A DNA stretch of 12,338 nt from the NCBI GenBank assembly GCA_910592205.1, contig CAJVPJ010001096.1:1-12338 (forward strand). The letters are read 5' to 3'. Both the position numbers and the translations under genes were made by a program. Below are positions 1-8,276 of this stretch, piece after piece. The stretch's first letter is position 1. Every line of letters starts with the position of its first letter. Below the pieces are notes generated by a model, which made no database searches, had not been told where the DNA came from, and saw only the letters and a program-made list of their open reading frames with translations. This DNA comes from Paraglomus occultum. Lineage: Eukaryota; Glomeromycota; Glomeromycetes; Paraglomerales; Paraglomeraceae.

Positions 1-182
1 TCTTAGGCAAGAAGTTTTAGATCGCTTTGTGACAAAGATTGAATAAAACCTGTTATTACATAATGGATTATCTTTATATGTACGTCTTGTATCACTTGCC
101 TTTTATACCTTTATACCGGTTTTCTTCATACCGGTCAAAAATCCCCGTGGACGGAGCTGACCGGTATACAGAGGTTTCACTG
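1..182 (-). mobile_element. Right end of a pogo/Tc1-mariner-like DNA transposon (partial)
   Basis: Read on the minus strand from 182, the sequence starts CAGTGAAACCTCTGTATACC and is flanked by TA at 183-184, the target dinucleotide of the Tc1/mariner/pogo superfamily. Just inside the end, ATACCGGTC (128-136) and GACCGGTAT (159-167) form a perfect 9-bp inverted pair, and ACCGGT occurs again at 115-120. The body and the opposite end would lie left of the window, so the element cannot be measured. No transposase is visible in the retained part. The assignment rests on the terminal sequence and the TA flank; a solo end left by decay is equally possible. Confidence 0.55.
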
Positions 183-199
183 TATATGTAACATGTCTG

Positions 200-416
200 C
201 CAGGCACGTTCTCGAAATTTAGGCAGAAATGTGTCGTTTTAAATTAAAAAATACCAATGTAATCTCAATACATGTAACATGCCAGCACATTTCTGCCTAA
301 TTTTGAAAAAACGTGCCTGGTTGTTTGGAATTAAAAAATACAGGCATATTCAAAATTAGGCGGAAATGTGTCGTTTAAGATTAAAAAACACTAACGTAAT
401 CTCAATATATGTAAAA
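200..416. repeat. Nested inverted and direct repeat, probable miniature element cluster
   Basis: The arm at 200-233 begins CCAGGCACGTT and ends GGCAGAAATGTG. Its reverse complement recurs at 286-320 with about 30 of 35 positions matching, giving a 121-bp inverted-repeat unit. A third, decayed copy of the arm lies at 340-373, and the sequence after it (to about 416) repeats 234-278 in direct orientation, including TAATCTCAATA and ATGTAA. The cluster therefore holds one complete hairpin unit and one partial direct copy, offset by about 140 bp. No target duplication can be fixed with certainty. It abuts the transposon end at 182 and may have been part of the same insertion history. Confidence 0.6.
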
Positions 417-472
417 TTTTAACCAGGAACAGTAGTTTTGATTACAAAATACTAATAAAATATATGAAACAC

Positions 473-618
473 TACAGTATGGTTAAAAATGTGCTATTTG
501 GCCAACGCCATATTTAAGATAAAATCTATTACAGTATGGTTGAAATGTGTTATTTGAACTATGCCATTTTTAAGATGATAAATCTATGAAAACATTGCAT
601 GGCTAAAATGTGTTATTT
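473..618 (+). repeat. Tandem repeat, about 57-63 bp unit, roughly 2.6 copies
   Basis: Copies start at 473, 530 and 593. Each opens with a form of TACAGTATGGTT followed by AAATGTGTTATTT. The first two also share the GCCATnTTTAAGAT block near their ends. The third copy is more diverged (TTGCATGG) and stops after TGTTATTTTT. There is no coding potential. Confidence 0.6.
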
Positions 619-620
619 TT

Positions 621-1113
621 ACATTAATATGGATCCATCTCAGATGCTCAATGCTGAAAGTTGTCAGATTTAAGGCTGGCAGTTTGGACTACTTCTACTG
701 TACCTGCGTTATTTGTAGTTGTCTTACATATACATTAACAACAGGTCCCATGTCTGTTATTAATTTTCCACTATCTATTGTTCCACTTCTAGCACATTTC
801 TAGTACTATTCTGAATGTGCAACATTTGGTATTGAAATGTTAGTAATGGTAACGATAATTAGTTGTCTATGCTTGTGCAAATAAAATTTTCCATTAATTC
901 GCACAAAAATTGATACCCACTCAATTAGTTTTTTTCATTAGCATTAGTTGTACATATTGTATTAATTATAATCAGACATTTCCAAGACTGTAGTATGATA
1001 ACTTTATTATTATATATCAATATTAATACTTCATACATGGTGTTACAAACAATAGTAATAGTGAAGCTTTTAAAATACACCTATCTATTTTTTTCTATCA
1101 TAACAATAATAAA
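621..1113. other. AT-rich intergenic stretch, no gene recognised
   Basis: No long open frame and no splice-supported exon is evident. A short minus-strand frame near 690-790 reads GKLITDMGPVVNVYVRQLQ, which is protein-like but too short and isolated to call. Nothing else stands out. Confidence 0.4.
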
Positions 1114-1115
1114 TA

Positions 1116-1732
1116 CCATAAACTGCCATGAATAAGGCCTATCGTGAATAAAGGCCCCTCCATATAAAAAATGGCTGCCGTGAATAAGGGCCGTAATATT
1201 ATGAAATAGCTGCCCACTTTATCACGTCAACAATTGACGTCATATATTACTTTATTTGATTTATTATAATTCAACTTCACAAACACCCTCTGGTAAAATT
1301 ATAGCTGGTTTATTCTCCCTCCCAGCACCTTCCTTCCATATTAAATTGTCTTCTGTACCATTGAGAATCATTAGATAGCCCACAGGTTAAAGTAGTTCAC
1401 TATATATCACATCGCGAAATAACCGTTGTGCGAGTAATCATCGCGCGATTAATCTTGGCTTAACCATAATAATAAGACGAGTTATAATCATAAACGACAA
1501 CAAATAAATATGAGCTATGACAACAAATAATGCGAACTATATTAAGAAAGACGAGTTTGAAAATCATATGAATTGGTGGTTCGTGATTATGTAATAAACA
1601 GAGATAACGCGGACAGTTGTTACGTGATGATTCGTAGATCATTTTGCATTGTTTTTAAGGCGCAACCAAACATTCCATGAATAAGAGCCCCTTTATATGA
1701 TGAAGGTGGGCCCTTATTCATGCAGTTTACGG
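1116..1732. mobile_element. Complete miniature inverted-repeat element (617 bp) with TA flanks
   Basis: The left end starts CCATAAACTGCCATGAATAA. The reverse complement of the right end starts CCGTAAACTGCATGAATAAG, nearly the same with one transition and one single-base indel. Both ends are flanked by TA (1114-1115 and 1733-1734), as expected for Tc1/mariner/pogo-type insertion. The motif GTGAATAAGGCC is repeated several times just inside each end (near 1127, 1144, 1171, 1679 and 1708), as in multi-site transposase-binding ends. The interior is AT-rich, carries the small palindrome TTGACGTCA context near 1233-1241, and has no credible frame; a 60-codon minus-strand frame at 1460-1642 looks like chance. 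It is therefore a non-autonomous element. Confidence 0.72.
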
Positions 1733-1734
1733 TA

Positions 1735-2520
1735 ATAAGCTTGTGCAGTCAACTTATTGACTGAACTAAACTAATGAAAACATAATTGAGACATTATATC
1801 ATTAATAATAAAACTTTTTTGAATAATGCAAATATTTATTCGCAGTTAGAGAAAAACATGCAGTCTTTTTGAACAATTTGAAAATATGTTGTAGCAAGTG
1901 TTTTTGGCTTTGGTGAATGTGAATTTATTTTGCTTTTATACACGAATGCTAGTCGCATTTACGTAGCCATAGCAATAGTAATAAGTCTAAAATGTCACTA
2001 AAAATAAAAATTAAATAAAATTTATGAATTTTGAACATGAGCCACAGCTATAAATCAAGCAAAGCCTCACCAAAATGTCATCAACTAAATTGGTTCATTT
2101 TCCAGCCACATAAGCTCCTTTTGCTCAAACGATTAAATATTCACTTTGTCTGGTCTGCTCCATATTACTCACTACAAACTTTTTCATGCTTCTAATCATC
2201 AATATCACCTTAATTATGACTGTTTATCAATTGTCAAAACAATAATTTATTTATAATCAACAAGTTATAAGCAGCATTGATTCAACTGTCTCATAGTTTA
2301 CATTCAAATTAATACAAAATTTACAGGACAATTAAGTTTACTAAGATTGGTTTATTATTTTTTTTTTAAATCCAACGACCTAGCTTGCTCAAACTTTTGA
2401 TCGTTGTTGTGCGGTGTTATTGTAAGAGTTGTTCCATTATTCCGTTGGAGTCTTCGACTGAATCCTATGCAGGAAAAGGAACTCACTCGAATTTCAGTTG
2501 TTTATATAACTAAAATGCTA
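1735..2520. other. AT-rich intergenic stretch, nothing recognised
   Basis: Stops are dense in all frames. There is no hairpin longer than a few pairs and no repeat that I could pair. A plus-strand frame enters the neighbouring palindromic element from 2404 but lacks an ATG and is explained by that element. Confidence 0.4.
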
Positions 2521-2792
2521 CCGCGCAATACGGGAGGCAATCATAACGCCGAAAATTATTTCGCCAACGTAATATTTCGCCGACGATCATTTCACCGAAA
2601 ATCATTTCGCCGACAATCATTTCGCCGACAATCATTTCGCCGACAACGACTACCAAAGAGGATAATTTCGAAATAATGCTGGTGAATATGTCGGCGAAAT
2701 GATTGTCGATGAAATGATTTTCGGTTAAATGGTTGTCGGTGAAATATTACGTCGGGTGAAATGATTTTCGGTGAAATGATACGGACCCGCGG
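2521..2792. mobile_element. Palindromic element made of 15-bp modules (long terminal inverted repeats)
   Basis: The left arm (2547-2629) and right arm (2690-2773) are inverted copies of about 83-84 bp separated by a 60-bp spacer, so the unit can fold into one long stem. Each arm is built of a 15-bp module of the form CGACAATCATTTCGC, clearest in tandem from 2581 to 2640. The outer ends read CCGCG at 2521 and CGCGG at 2788-2792, with TACGG-like sequence inside each. Because 15 is divisible by three, one frame across the left arm translates as repeated RRQSF units; this is a by-product of the repeat, not a gene. The class of transposon is unknown; the fold-back structure is what I see. Confidence 0.7.
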
Positions 2793-2900
2793 AATACCTA
2801 TTTCTAAAATCTAGCCTATCGCGTTCACATGGCTAAATTTATAAGTGACAAATAATTATGTTAATTGCACACGTCTTCTTTATTCCCTATATACAGTATC

Positions 2901-2951
2901 TATGGTCGAACCTCGTTATACCGAAGTATAGGGGGGATTCGGTATAATGAG
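2901..2951 (+). mobile_element. Second pogo-like transposon end, with subterminal hairpin
   Basis: The sequence GGTCGAACCTCGTTATACC at 2904-2922 resembles the end at 1-182 (AAACCTCTGTATACC). Directly inside, CTCGTTATACCGAA (2912-2925) pairs with TTCGGTATAATGAG (2938-2951) at 13 of 14 positions. The loop contains a G-run followed by ATT, and the end at 1-182 has GGGGATTTTT at the equivalent place. These shared details argue for homology. The matching opposite end was not found in the window, so this may be a decayed or solo end. Element interior would lie to the right. Confidence 0.5.
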
Positions 2952-2979
2952 ACATTCAGCCTAAGACATGTCTTGTAAT

Positions 2980-3210
2980 TCATTGAACTGAACTATAATC
3001 AATCGTAAATCGCTGTTTAGATATTATTAAATTCGCCGTATCACTACCATAAACCTTTCCATTTCTTTTAGCGATGTTCCATAATTTTCTATCGGGGTTT
3101 AAGTCAAAACTGTTGAATCCCACTCGCCCTCGTGGCGTATTAAATGTCACATTCAGCATTATTGTTAACAAGACCGTATGACTACCACTAAAAGTTAAAG
3201 AGCTGTAGAA
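2980..3210 (-). CDS. Unidentified small minus-strand frame, possible terminal exon or gene relic
   Basis: The frame is open from a stop just upstream of about 3270 down to the TGA at 2980-2982. The first ATG in frame (3157-3159) gives 59 residues, starting MLNVTFNTPRGRVGFNSFDL. If the acceptor-like TTACTTTCAG ending at 3211 is used, the exon would encode 76 residues. The composition is mixed, with charged and aromatic residues, unlike the chance T-rich frames elsewhere in the window. An AATAAA lies on the minus strand at 2879-2884, about 95 bases past the stop and beyond the transposon end at 2901-2951. I do not recognise the protein and can name no domain. It could be the carboxyl end of a transposon gene, a host exon whose other exons are lost, or chance. 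Confidence 0.3.
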   Translation of the reverse strand, partial: FYSSLTFSGSHTVLLTIMLNVTFNTPRGRVGFNSFDLNPDRKLWNIAKRNGKVYGSDTANLIISKQRFTIDYSSVQ

Positions 3211-3239
3211 CTGAAAGTAATGATATATTAGGTATCTTC

Positions 3240-3656
3240 TAATATAATATAAGAATAACCAAACTGGATGCTAGTTTCCTTCCGTACTTTTTTAAAATTC
3301 GAAAAAAAGAAAAGAAAAGAAACAATTTATCTTCTATAAAATTTTGTAGCGTAAGAAGATAATGATGGAGAATGCAAAGTATGCATTGGAGTATGTGTGA
3401 AAAAGACAGCCGATGAGAATGTACCAATGAGACCCTGGAAAGAAGGTATCTGATGGAAGTTTCTTTCGACTTCATGATATCAGTTTGTATCAAAGTCTGC
3501 ATATTAATGTTGACTTGCCTAACTATGGACAACTTTCACTTGCGCATTTACTGTATAGTATACTAATGCTTCCCACGGCAGACCGTAGCATGTGATTTAC
3601 TTATCGTTATGAGGATTAAGTCAATAATAACAATACTCGACGTTTAATAAACACAA
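3240..3656. other. Intergenic stretch downstream of the seven-helix gene
   Basis: A 97-codon minus-strand frame at 3239-3532 opens with TTG, is dominated by phenylalanine, leucine and serine from T-rich sequence, and has no supporting signal, so I do not call it. An A-rich run near 3303-3322 is a simple low-complexity tract. Nothing else is seen. Confidence 0.35.
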
Positions 3657-3662
3657 TTTATT
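3657..3662 (-). terminator. Poly(A) signal AATAAA of the seven-helix gene
   Basis: The minus strand reads AATAAA here, about 115 bases after the TGA at 3776-3778, followed by the GT-rich GTGTTTATT. Cleavage would be expected about 10-30 bases further on, near 3630-3645. It is the only AATAAA between the stop and that point. Confidence 0.55.
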
Positions 3663-3775
3663 ACAAAATGAACCTTTTTAGAACAAGTTTTTTGAACTTG
3701 ACTATGCAGTTTTGTCAAACAACATGTCAACTTTTTTGTTACCCTACGGTCGACCTGAATGGTAATATACATTTT

Positions 3776-5030
3776 TCAATCATTTAGAATCTTTTTTGTA
3801 TCCGTTATCACATGTTCAAAGTGTTCGTCCTGCGCTTGAACATCTCCAATCTCAACCCAAGCATTGTCGTCCTGACAATCTCTCTTATGGGCAGCAGCAG
3901 TGCCACAATCTTTATCATATGCACAATCGCTTCTTTCCCAAATAACATGCTTACTTAGTTTCCGACCAATGATTTTCAATTTGAACGCTCTGACCAACTC
4001 CTTTGGTGGAGTCACTGCTAGCGAAAGCGTAATGCCAATTCCCAGTAAAATCTCTACGTCGTTGATGATAGAAATAGACGCGCCTGTACTATCGACGAGT
4101 AAAGCGATGACATATATGAAGAGAGATATAAGAGACAGAGAACCAGTTGTAAGCATATACCAAGCCCCGATTGCTGCGGATTGGGCATTTATATGTTGGA
4201 GAGGAGTGGGACGAGAAACCGTTTGCTGAGGATAATTTGATGCAACATATGGAGTAACGACTATGGCAGCGCACGAAGTGGTATCCACATTTTCATTATT
4301 ACCCTGAGGATATAAGACACATTCTACGTCTTCCGCCCTCCTCTTGACATCACACGAACGTGTAGTAATGACAGGGAAGAAAGTGTAACCCAATGCACTA
4401 ATCATATTCCACAAAGTCAATACGCTCTGCGTAACAATCATTGCAACATGCGGGACGCTATCTTCCCTTGCCAATACGATAGCACCACTAACGATATATG
4501 CCAAATCCATAAAAATGATTTGAAGTAAAATAGATTTGAAGAGCCGCGTATTCCATCGGTTTGGCGGATAAAATTTCCTCCCCATATCAAGAAGTGTGAG
4601 TAGTAAGATTGAAAGCGAAAGAGCCGAGATAAACGATGAAAGAGACCAGAATGTGTGCCACTTGAAAATAGGTGGTTGAGGGACTGACGTGAGGTAATTG
4701 AGAACTGAGAGAATAGTTAGGAGTATGGTCGACGTTAGGCTGACGTCGTGTAACAATGATATGTCGTTTATTGAGGGTAGGAGAAAAAGATGGAAAAGAA
4801 TGCGTTAATGAAACCAGTAAGCACTAAAATGTCATAATCTGTCTAACCACATAAAACAAATGATCACACATTCTCGCACTCAATTCTTTCACCATTGACG
4901 TTATTTTCACTTACCAAGCAAGTCTCAACCTCGTAAAGTGATAACAGCATTGATACATTAATAATACTGCTCCGACACCAGATAACGCAATACTTGCTAT
5001 TATTATTACATGTTTTGTCGACATGATCAT
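3776..5030 (-). CDS. Seven-helix integral membrane protein, GPCR-like topology, two exons
   Basis: Join exon 1 (5030-4915) to exon 2 (4739-3776): 1080 bases, 359 residues, intact. The start is the ATG at 5028-5030 (context aaaATGA); a second ATG follows at residue 3, and the frame upstream has no ATG before its stop at 5109-5111. Membrane segments, judged by eye, lie at about residues 8-26, 40-58, 69-91, 108-129, 136-163, 227-254 and 261-283. Basic residues cluster in the loops after segments 1, 3 and 5 and in the tail (for example TRLR, GRKFYPPNRWNTR, RSCDVKRR), and are scarce in the alternate loops. This predicts an outside amino end and a cytosolic carboxyl end. The third cytosolic loop is long (about 60 residues). 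A basic stretch (ELVRAFKLKIIGRKLSKH) directly after segment 7 resembles a membrane-lying helix 8. The last 60 residues are acidic and cysteine-containing. I do not recognise a family; receptor function is inferred only from topology, and a transporter or fungal orphan membrane protein is possible. The gene is visibly less AT-rich than its surroundings. Confidence 0.8.
4740..4914 (-). other. Intron of the seven-helix gene (175 bp, phase 2)
   Basis: The donor at 4914 reads TTG|GTAAGT, a near-perfect match to consensus. The acceptor is GACGTCAG ending at 4740. It is the first AG after a branch-point-like CATTAAC (near 4803-4809) and a pyrimidine-rich tract (about 4775-4800). The split codon TG+C gives cysteine 39 and keeps both exons in frame. 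Two other CAG acceptors a little downstream are in the wrong phase for this donor. Retention would end translation at once, because the codon after the donor G is TAA. Confidence 0.75.
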
Positions 5031-5106
5031 TTTGGATACGTATCCATAAGTTACAGAGAAGATATACAAGGAACGGTATGTGAAATATAGACAATAAGAT
5101 TGGGGA

Positions 5107-5113
5107 TTTTATA
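5107..5113 (-). promoter_or_regulatory. TATA box (TATAAAA) for the seven-helix gene
   Basis: The minus strand reads TATAAAA about 80 bases before the ATG at 5030. A TATA box usually places the start site 25-30 bases downstream, near 5080, which would give a leader of about 50 bases. The agreement in position with the independently chosen exon-1 ATG supports both. Confidence 0.5.
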
Positions 5114-5191
5114 ACGAAGCAAGCGGGCAGTCGTAATAATGGAAAATAAAGGAAGGTATAAGGAAAATATATTGAGAGAAAAAACGAATGT

Positions 5192-5204
5192 GGGGGGGGG
5201 GGGG
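5192..5204 (+). repeat. Homopolymer tract of 13 G
   Basis: Thirteen consecutive G on the plus strand (C on the transcribed side), about 80-90 bases upstream of the TATA box. It is exceptional in so AT-rich a window and prone to length variation or miscalling. Confidence 0.9.
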
Positions 5205-5299
5205 TCAAGAAAAACAAGGTAATGAATGTGATAAGTCAAATGTATAGCGAATTTAATTCAAACGTCGTTACTTGTGGCGCTCGACTCGTCAATTTTTAC

Positions 5300-5317
5300 A
5301 TATATATATATATATAT
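5300..5317. repeat. (AT)9 microsatellite
   Basis: An uninterrupted run of nine AT units about 270 bases upstream of the seven-helix gene start. Confidence 0.9.
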
Positions 5318-5318
5318 T

Positions 5319-6546
5319 GAATCGGGGTATTGTCAAGGATTTTCCGCTTTCGGGTGTATATTTGACACTAAATGAAGTAATACTCAAATCGAAGATAATA
5401 CATCTATAGGAACCAAAGGAAAAACTTGCATACTCTAATCGGTTAGTTTATGAGCAAAATAATTAACTAGACAACGAGCGTGTCACTTTCCAATAATACA
5501 CCAAATGCTCTTAGACGTCCACTGATATTAAAAAGGTAAGGCGATATGAATTAATTTTAATGTTAAATCTTAACACGTTCCTTTGTTAGAACCAATTTCT
5601 AGTTATCTCGCTACGATCTATCGAGAATATCAGGCTCAAAACAGTCGATAGGAAAAACCCGAGCCCTGCGTAGCTTGCTTTTATTATATTGTGTTTGATC
5701 GTACGGTGGTTAGTGTAACCATAAAATGTACTATCCCTATTACCTCTGTCATTACCATTCCATTCAACGCTTATTGCCTGCATAATTTCCATACTCGATT
5801 CTGCATCCAACTATTCTTGGTTCCCTTTTCCAATTAAGCTTATTACTTCATTTCCCTTGCATTTGCGTTCATTTTCTGCATGATTGTTTACCACGCAAGT
5901 AATCAGCATCAACTAATTTGCTTGAGAAGTTAATATCGACCCGACCGTCCGACAAAGTTATAAAAAAAATCATGATAAAGAATCAGCAAAAAAACTTACA
6001 AAGGGATGTGATGCCAAAGTACGCTTGATATGTGTGTATATAAAATTTTACTAAAAAGTAGATGTTTCATATTGTACAACATGTAATTTAACAAATGTCC
6101 ATAAACAGTAACAATCGTAGTATAAACAATGCGCCTTGTACCAATACGATGTAATCATAAATAAGCCAAATAAACAAAACAAAACATAACATATTAATAT
6201 ATGCACAAGTGCTATCAATCTACGATAACAATGCTTTTTCCACGCCTTCATAAACACGTGAAACGGGCATAAGCGGAATGATTAATTGTAACAATCGAAT
6301 AGTGAGATAGCCAGCCCAGCTTGATATTAAGCAAGTGAGAGAGCAGCTGCAGGAGGATGTTGTAACATCTACATGAACTAGTTGATCGATGGAGACGAAT
6401 ACAAAGAAACGAAGAACATGGTCATCGTATGAGTAACATCCAAATGAAAATAGATATTGACAAGTTGAGACAGAAACTTGTCAAAGTTGCTGGCCCTTTC
6501 AACTAATGGACGCAAACCAGATTAGTATCAAGTCACTGGCCTTTAT
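5319..6546. other. Intergenic stretch with one weak minus-strand frame
   Basis: A minus-strand frame from 5810 to 5586 (first ATG at 5790-5792, 68 residues) contains a possible membrane segment (ASYAGLGFFLSTVLSLIFSI). The same frame continues upstream to about 5910 across a single TAG at 5811-5813. No splice site or poly(A) signal confirms it, so it is only a possible relic. A second hydrophobic minus-strand frame (6051-6257) starts with GTG and looks like chance in T-rich DNA. Nothing else is recognised apart from the hairpin at 6457. Confidence 0.3.
6457..6484. repeat. Perfect 10-bp hairpin
   Basis: TTGACAAGTT (6457-6466) pairs perfectly with AACTTGTCAA (6475-6484) across an 8-base loop. 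There is no associated gene or terminator context, so its role is unknown. Confidence 0.7.
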
Positions 6547-6757
6547 CTACATAAATAAGTTGACATTATTACAAGTGTTACTCATTATGAATCTCTTTAT
6601 TTCTTTACGGTGTATGTAACCGGCATAATTGCAAATTTCTCGAACTAAAACCCAGTCGTTGACTTTCTTCATTCTGCTCTCCTACCAAATATCGATACCG
6701 TTTGTTCACCTGCCAATATAGGCCATTCGATCCGATCGCTCGATCAGCAGTGGCAAA
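6547..6757 (-). other. Coding-like island, overlapping short minus-strand frames, unassigned
   Basis: Two minus-strand frames overlap here. One (6757-6605) is open for 50 codons between stops and includes GLYWQVNKRYRYLVGEQNEE. The other starts with ATG at 6670-6672 and gives 41 residues, beginning MKKVNDWVLVREICNYAGYI. The region is less AT-rich than its flanks, which lengthens chance frames. No family is recognised, and at most one frame could be real. It may be a small protein, a gene relic, or simply a local rise in GC. Confidence 0.2.
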
Positions 6758-6849
6758 CTATGATTGGTTCGAAAAAGAATTTAGAGTTGGTTGGCTTGTT
6801 TGCCAAAGCGGGAAAGCTGGGATGGGTTAGGGGGAAAAATGCAACTTTA

Positions 6850-8276
6850 GATTGAGCGTAACAATTAAAAATGACACTGTTTGGCCGTATTGTTTTAAGC
6901 TGCATGTATTGTGTATAGTATGAAATGTCTTTGAATTAATTCCAAATTGCAGAGATTACTGAGTAACCAATAAAAGCACATATCTTGGACAGAACAAGAA
7001 CAAATTCCTGCATTAGCGGTAATATTCTTACGTAACAAATAAATGATTGGTTTGACAACAAATTTTCAATGAGTTTTCCCAATTCCAAAAAAAAACTTAT
7101 TTAGCTTTAATTGATCGCATGCATTGAACTATATATAGCTAATAGACTATACGTAACGAAAGAACACTTTCCTTTTTATGCAAAAGACTCGCAAATGCAT
7201 ATAATATGTAACACCATACTTCGGAAATTGCATAGATTCTTTCTCTACGTTGTTAAAAAGTTATGAAACATGTCTATAACGAATGGTAAAGTGACACCTA
7301 ATTTCTATTACGGATTACAAAAGAAATGCTAGTTTGAATTCAACAATTGGTGACGCGGTTCAAGCATGAACGGGCATTTTTAAAACGATAGTTTGTTACC
7401 TACAGTAGGCTGGGTGAAAATATGACATTGCGACGCGGATTAAAAGCTCAATAATTGAACGTAACATATTTACAACTATGTTGTGCTCGAGTGGGAAAAT
7501 ATAAGTAATAACATCAGGTTTCGTAATAATAAATAATTAATTCTTCTCCTAATTAACGTTAATTTAACTTCCCACTGTTAACCGACAATTAGTAAGCAAT
7601 TTTATAATAAGTATCTTGCCATTAACGAAAACTTTCTGGTTTCTCTCAGACGCAGTTAGATTGATTCTGGCATCAATATCGTGGAATTAAAATTTATTAA
7701 TCTTCTTTAAGTCATTGCTCGAAACATGCAAAAACATCTCACCAAACCAACTGACGTTTACAAAACTTAATCGATATTTTTTTTCAAATACCATTGATTA
7801 TCATGTGTTTTGTAGATTAAAATACACCCAGACGAGTTTTAGCATTTTGCTATACATTTTATTTATTGTGTTAAACAATTATAAAGACAAGAGCATGATG
7901 CACTACCATGTAATTGATTGCTAAGATTATGATGTTGCATCACAAAGTTATATTGCTGTAACAATTAAGTCTCGCGTACAACTAGTTATGCGTCATGTAC
8001 GCTAGAGTATGCTAATGTTGTGTCAATAATAAACAAACAATAGTAAACCAGGCATACCACCATTAGACTAAGATTGTGTAACAACTAAAATGTTACATTA
8101 ATACCGCATAATAATGAAGTTTAACTATTGAATGGATGGCCAAAATTATAATGTAACTTGTATAACAGAGGCAGTTTTTTAAGTTCTAGAGTAAAAATAC
8201 AATGCTCTTGAAAAGGGTTTGAATAGTAACAATTTGTTATTGACTATTCTTTAATAGCAAATATAATTTCAACAAA
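6850..8276. other. AT-rich intergenic stretch, one small hairpin
   Basis: No supported gene. A plus-strand frame at 7715-7924 opens with TTG and has no signal. Near 8221-8249, GAATAGT and ACTATTC bracket AACAA and TTGTT, giving a nearly continuous short stem. Nothing else is recognised. Confidence 0.4.

Noticed and set aside
2404-2676. 90-codon plus-strand frame with RRQSF repeats
   Set aside because: It has no ATG at its front, and its repetitive part is just the 15-bp module of the palindromic element read in frame.
3239-3532. 97-codon minus-strand frame
   Set aside because: It opens with TTG, is of low complexity, and lies beyond the poly(A) signal of the real gene without signals of its own.
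3733-3770. GGTCGACC-containing stretch as the partner of the transposon end at 2901
   Set aside because: Only about eight bases match and the TATACCG block and its echo are absent.
3900-4229. Plus-strand 109-codon frame
   Set aside because: It lies antisense inside exon 2 of the seven-helix gene and is a shadow of that coding sequence.
4864-5217. 117-codon minus-strand frame over the first exon region
   Set aside because: It is in a different frame from exon 1, reads through the G13 tract and the splice donor, and has a low-complexity amino end; exon 1 explains the region better.
6051-6257. Hydrophobic 68-codon minus-strand frame
   Set aside because: It opens with GTG (ATG two codons later), and T-rich sequence gives such hydrophobic frames by chance; no promoter, splice or poly(A) signal supports it.
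6764-6776. GGTTCGA, like a tRNA B box
   Set aside because: The following bases do not match the B-box consensus, and no A box or cloverleaf arms could be found.
6826-6835. GGGTTAGGGG resembling a telomere repeat
   Set aside because: There is a single copy with no array, so it is not a telomeric tract.
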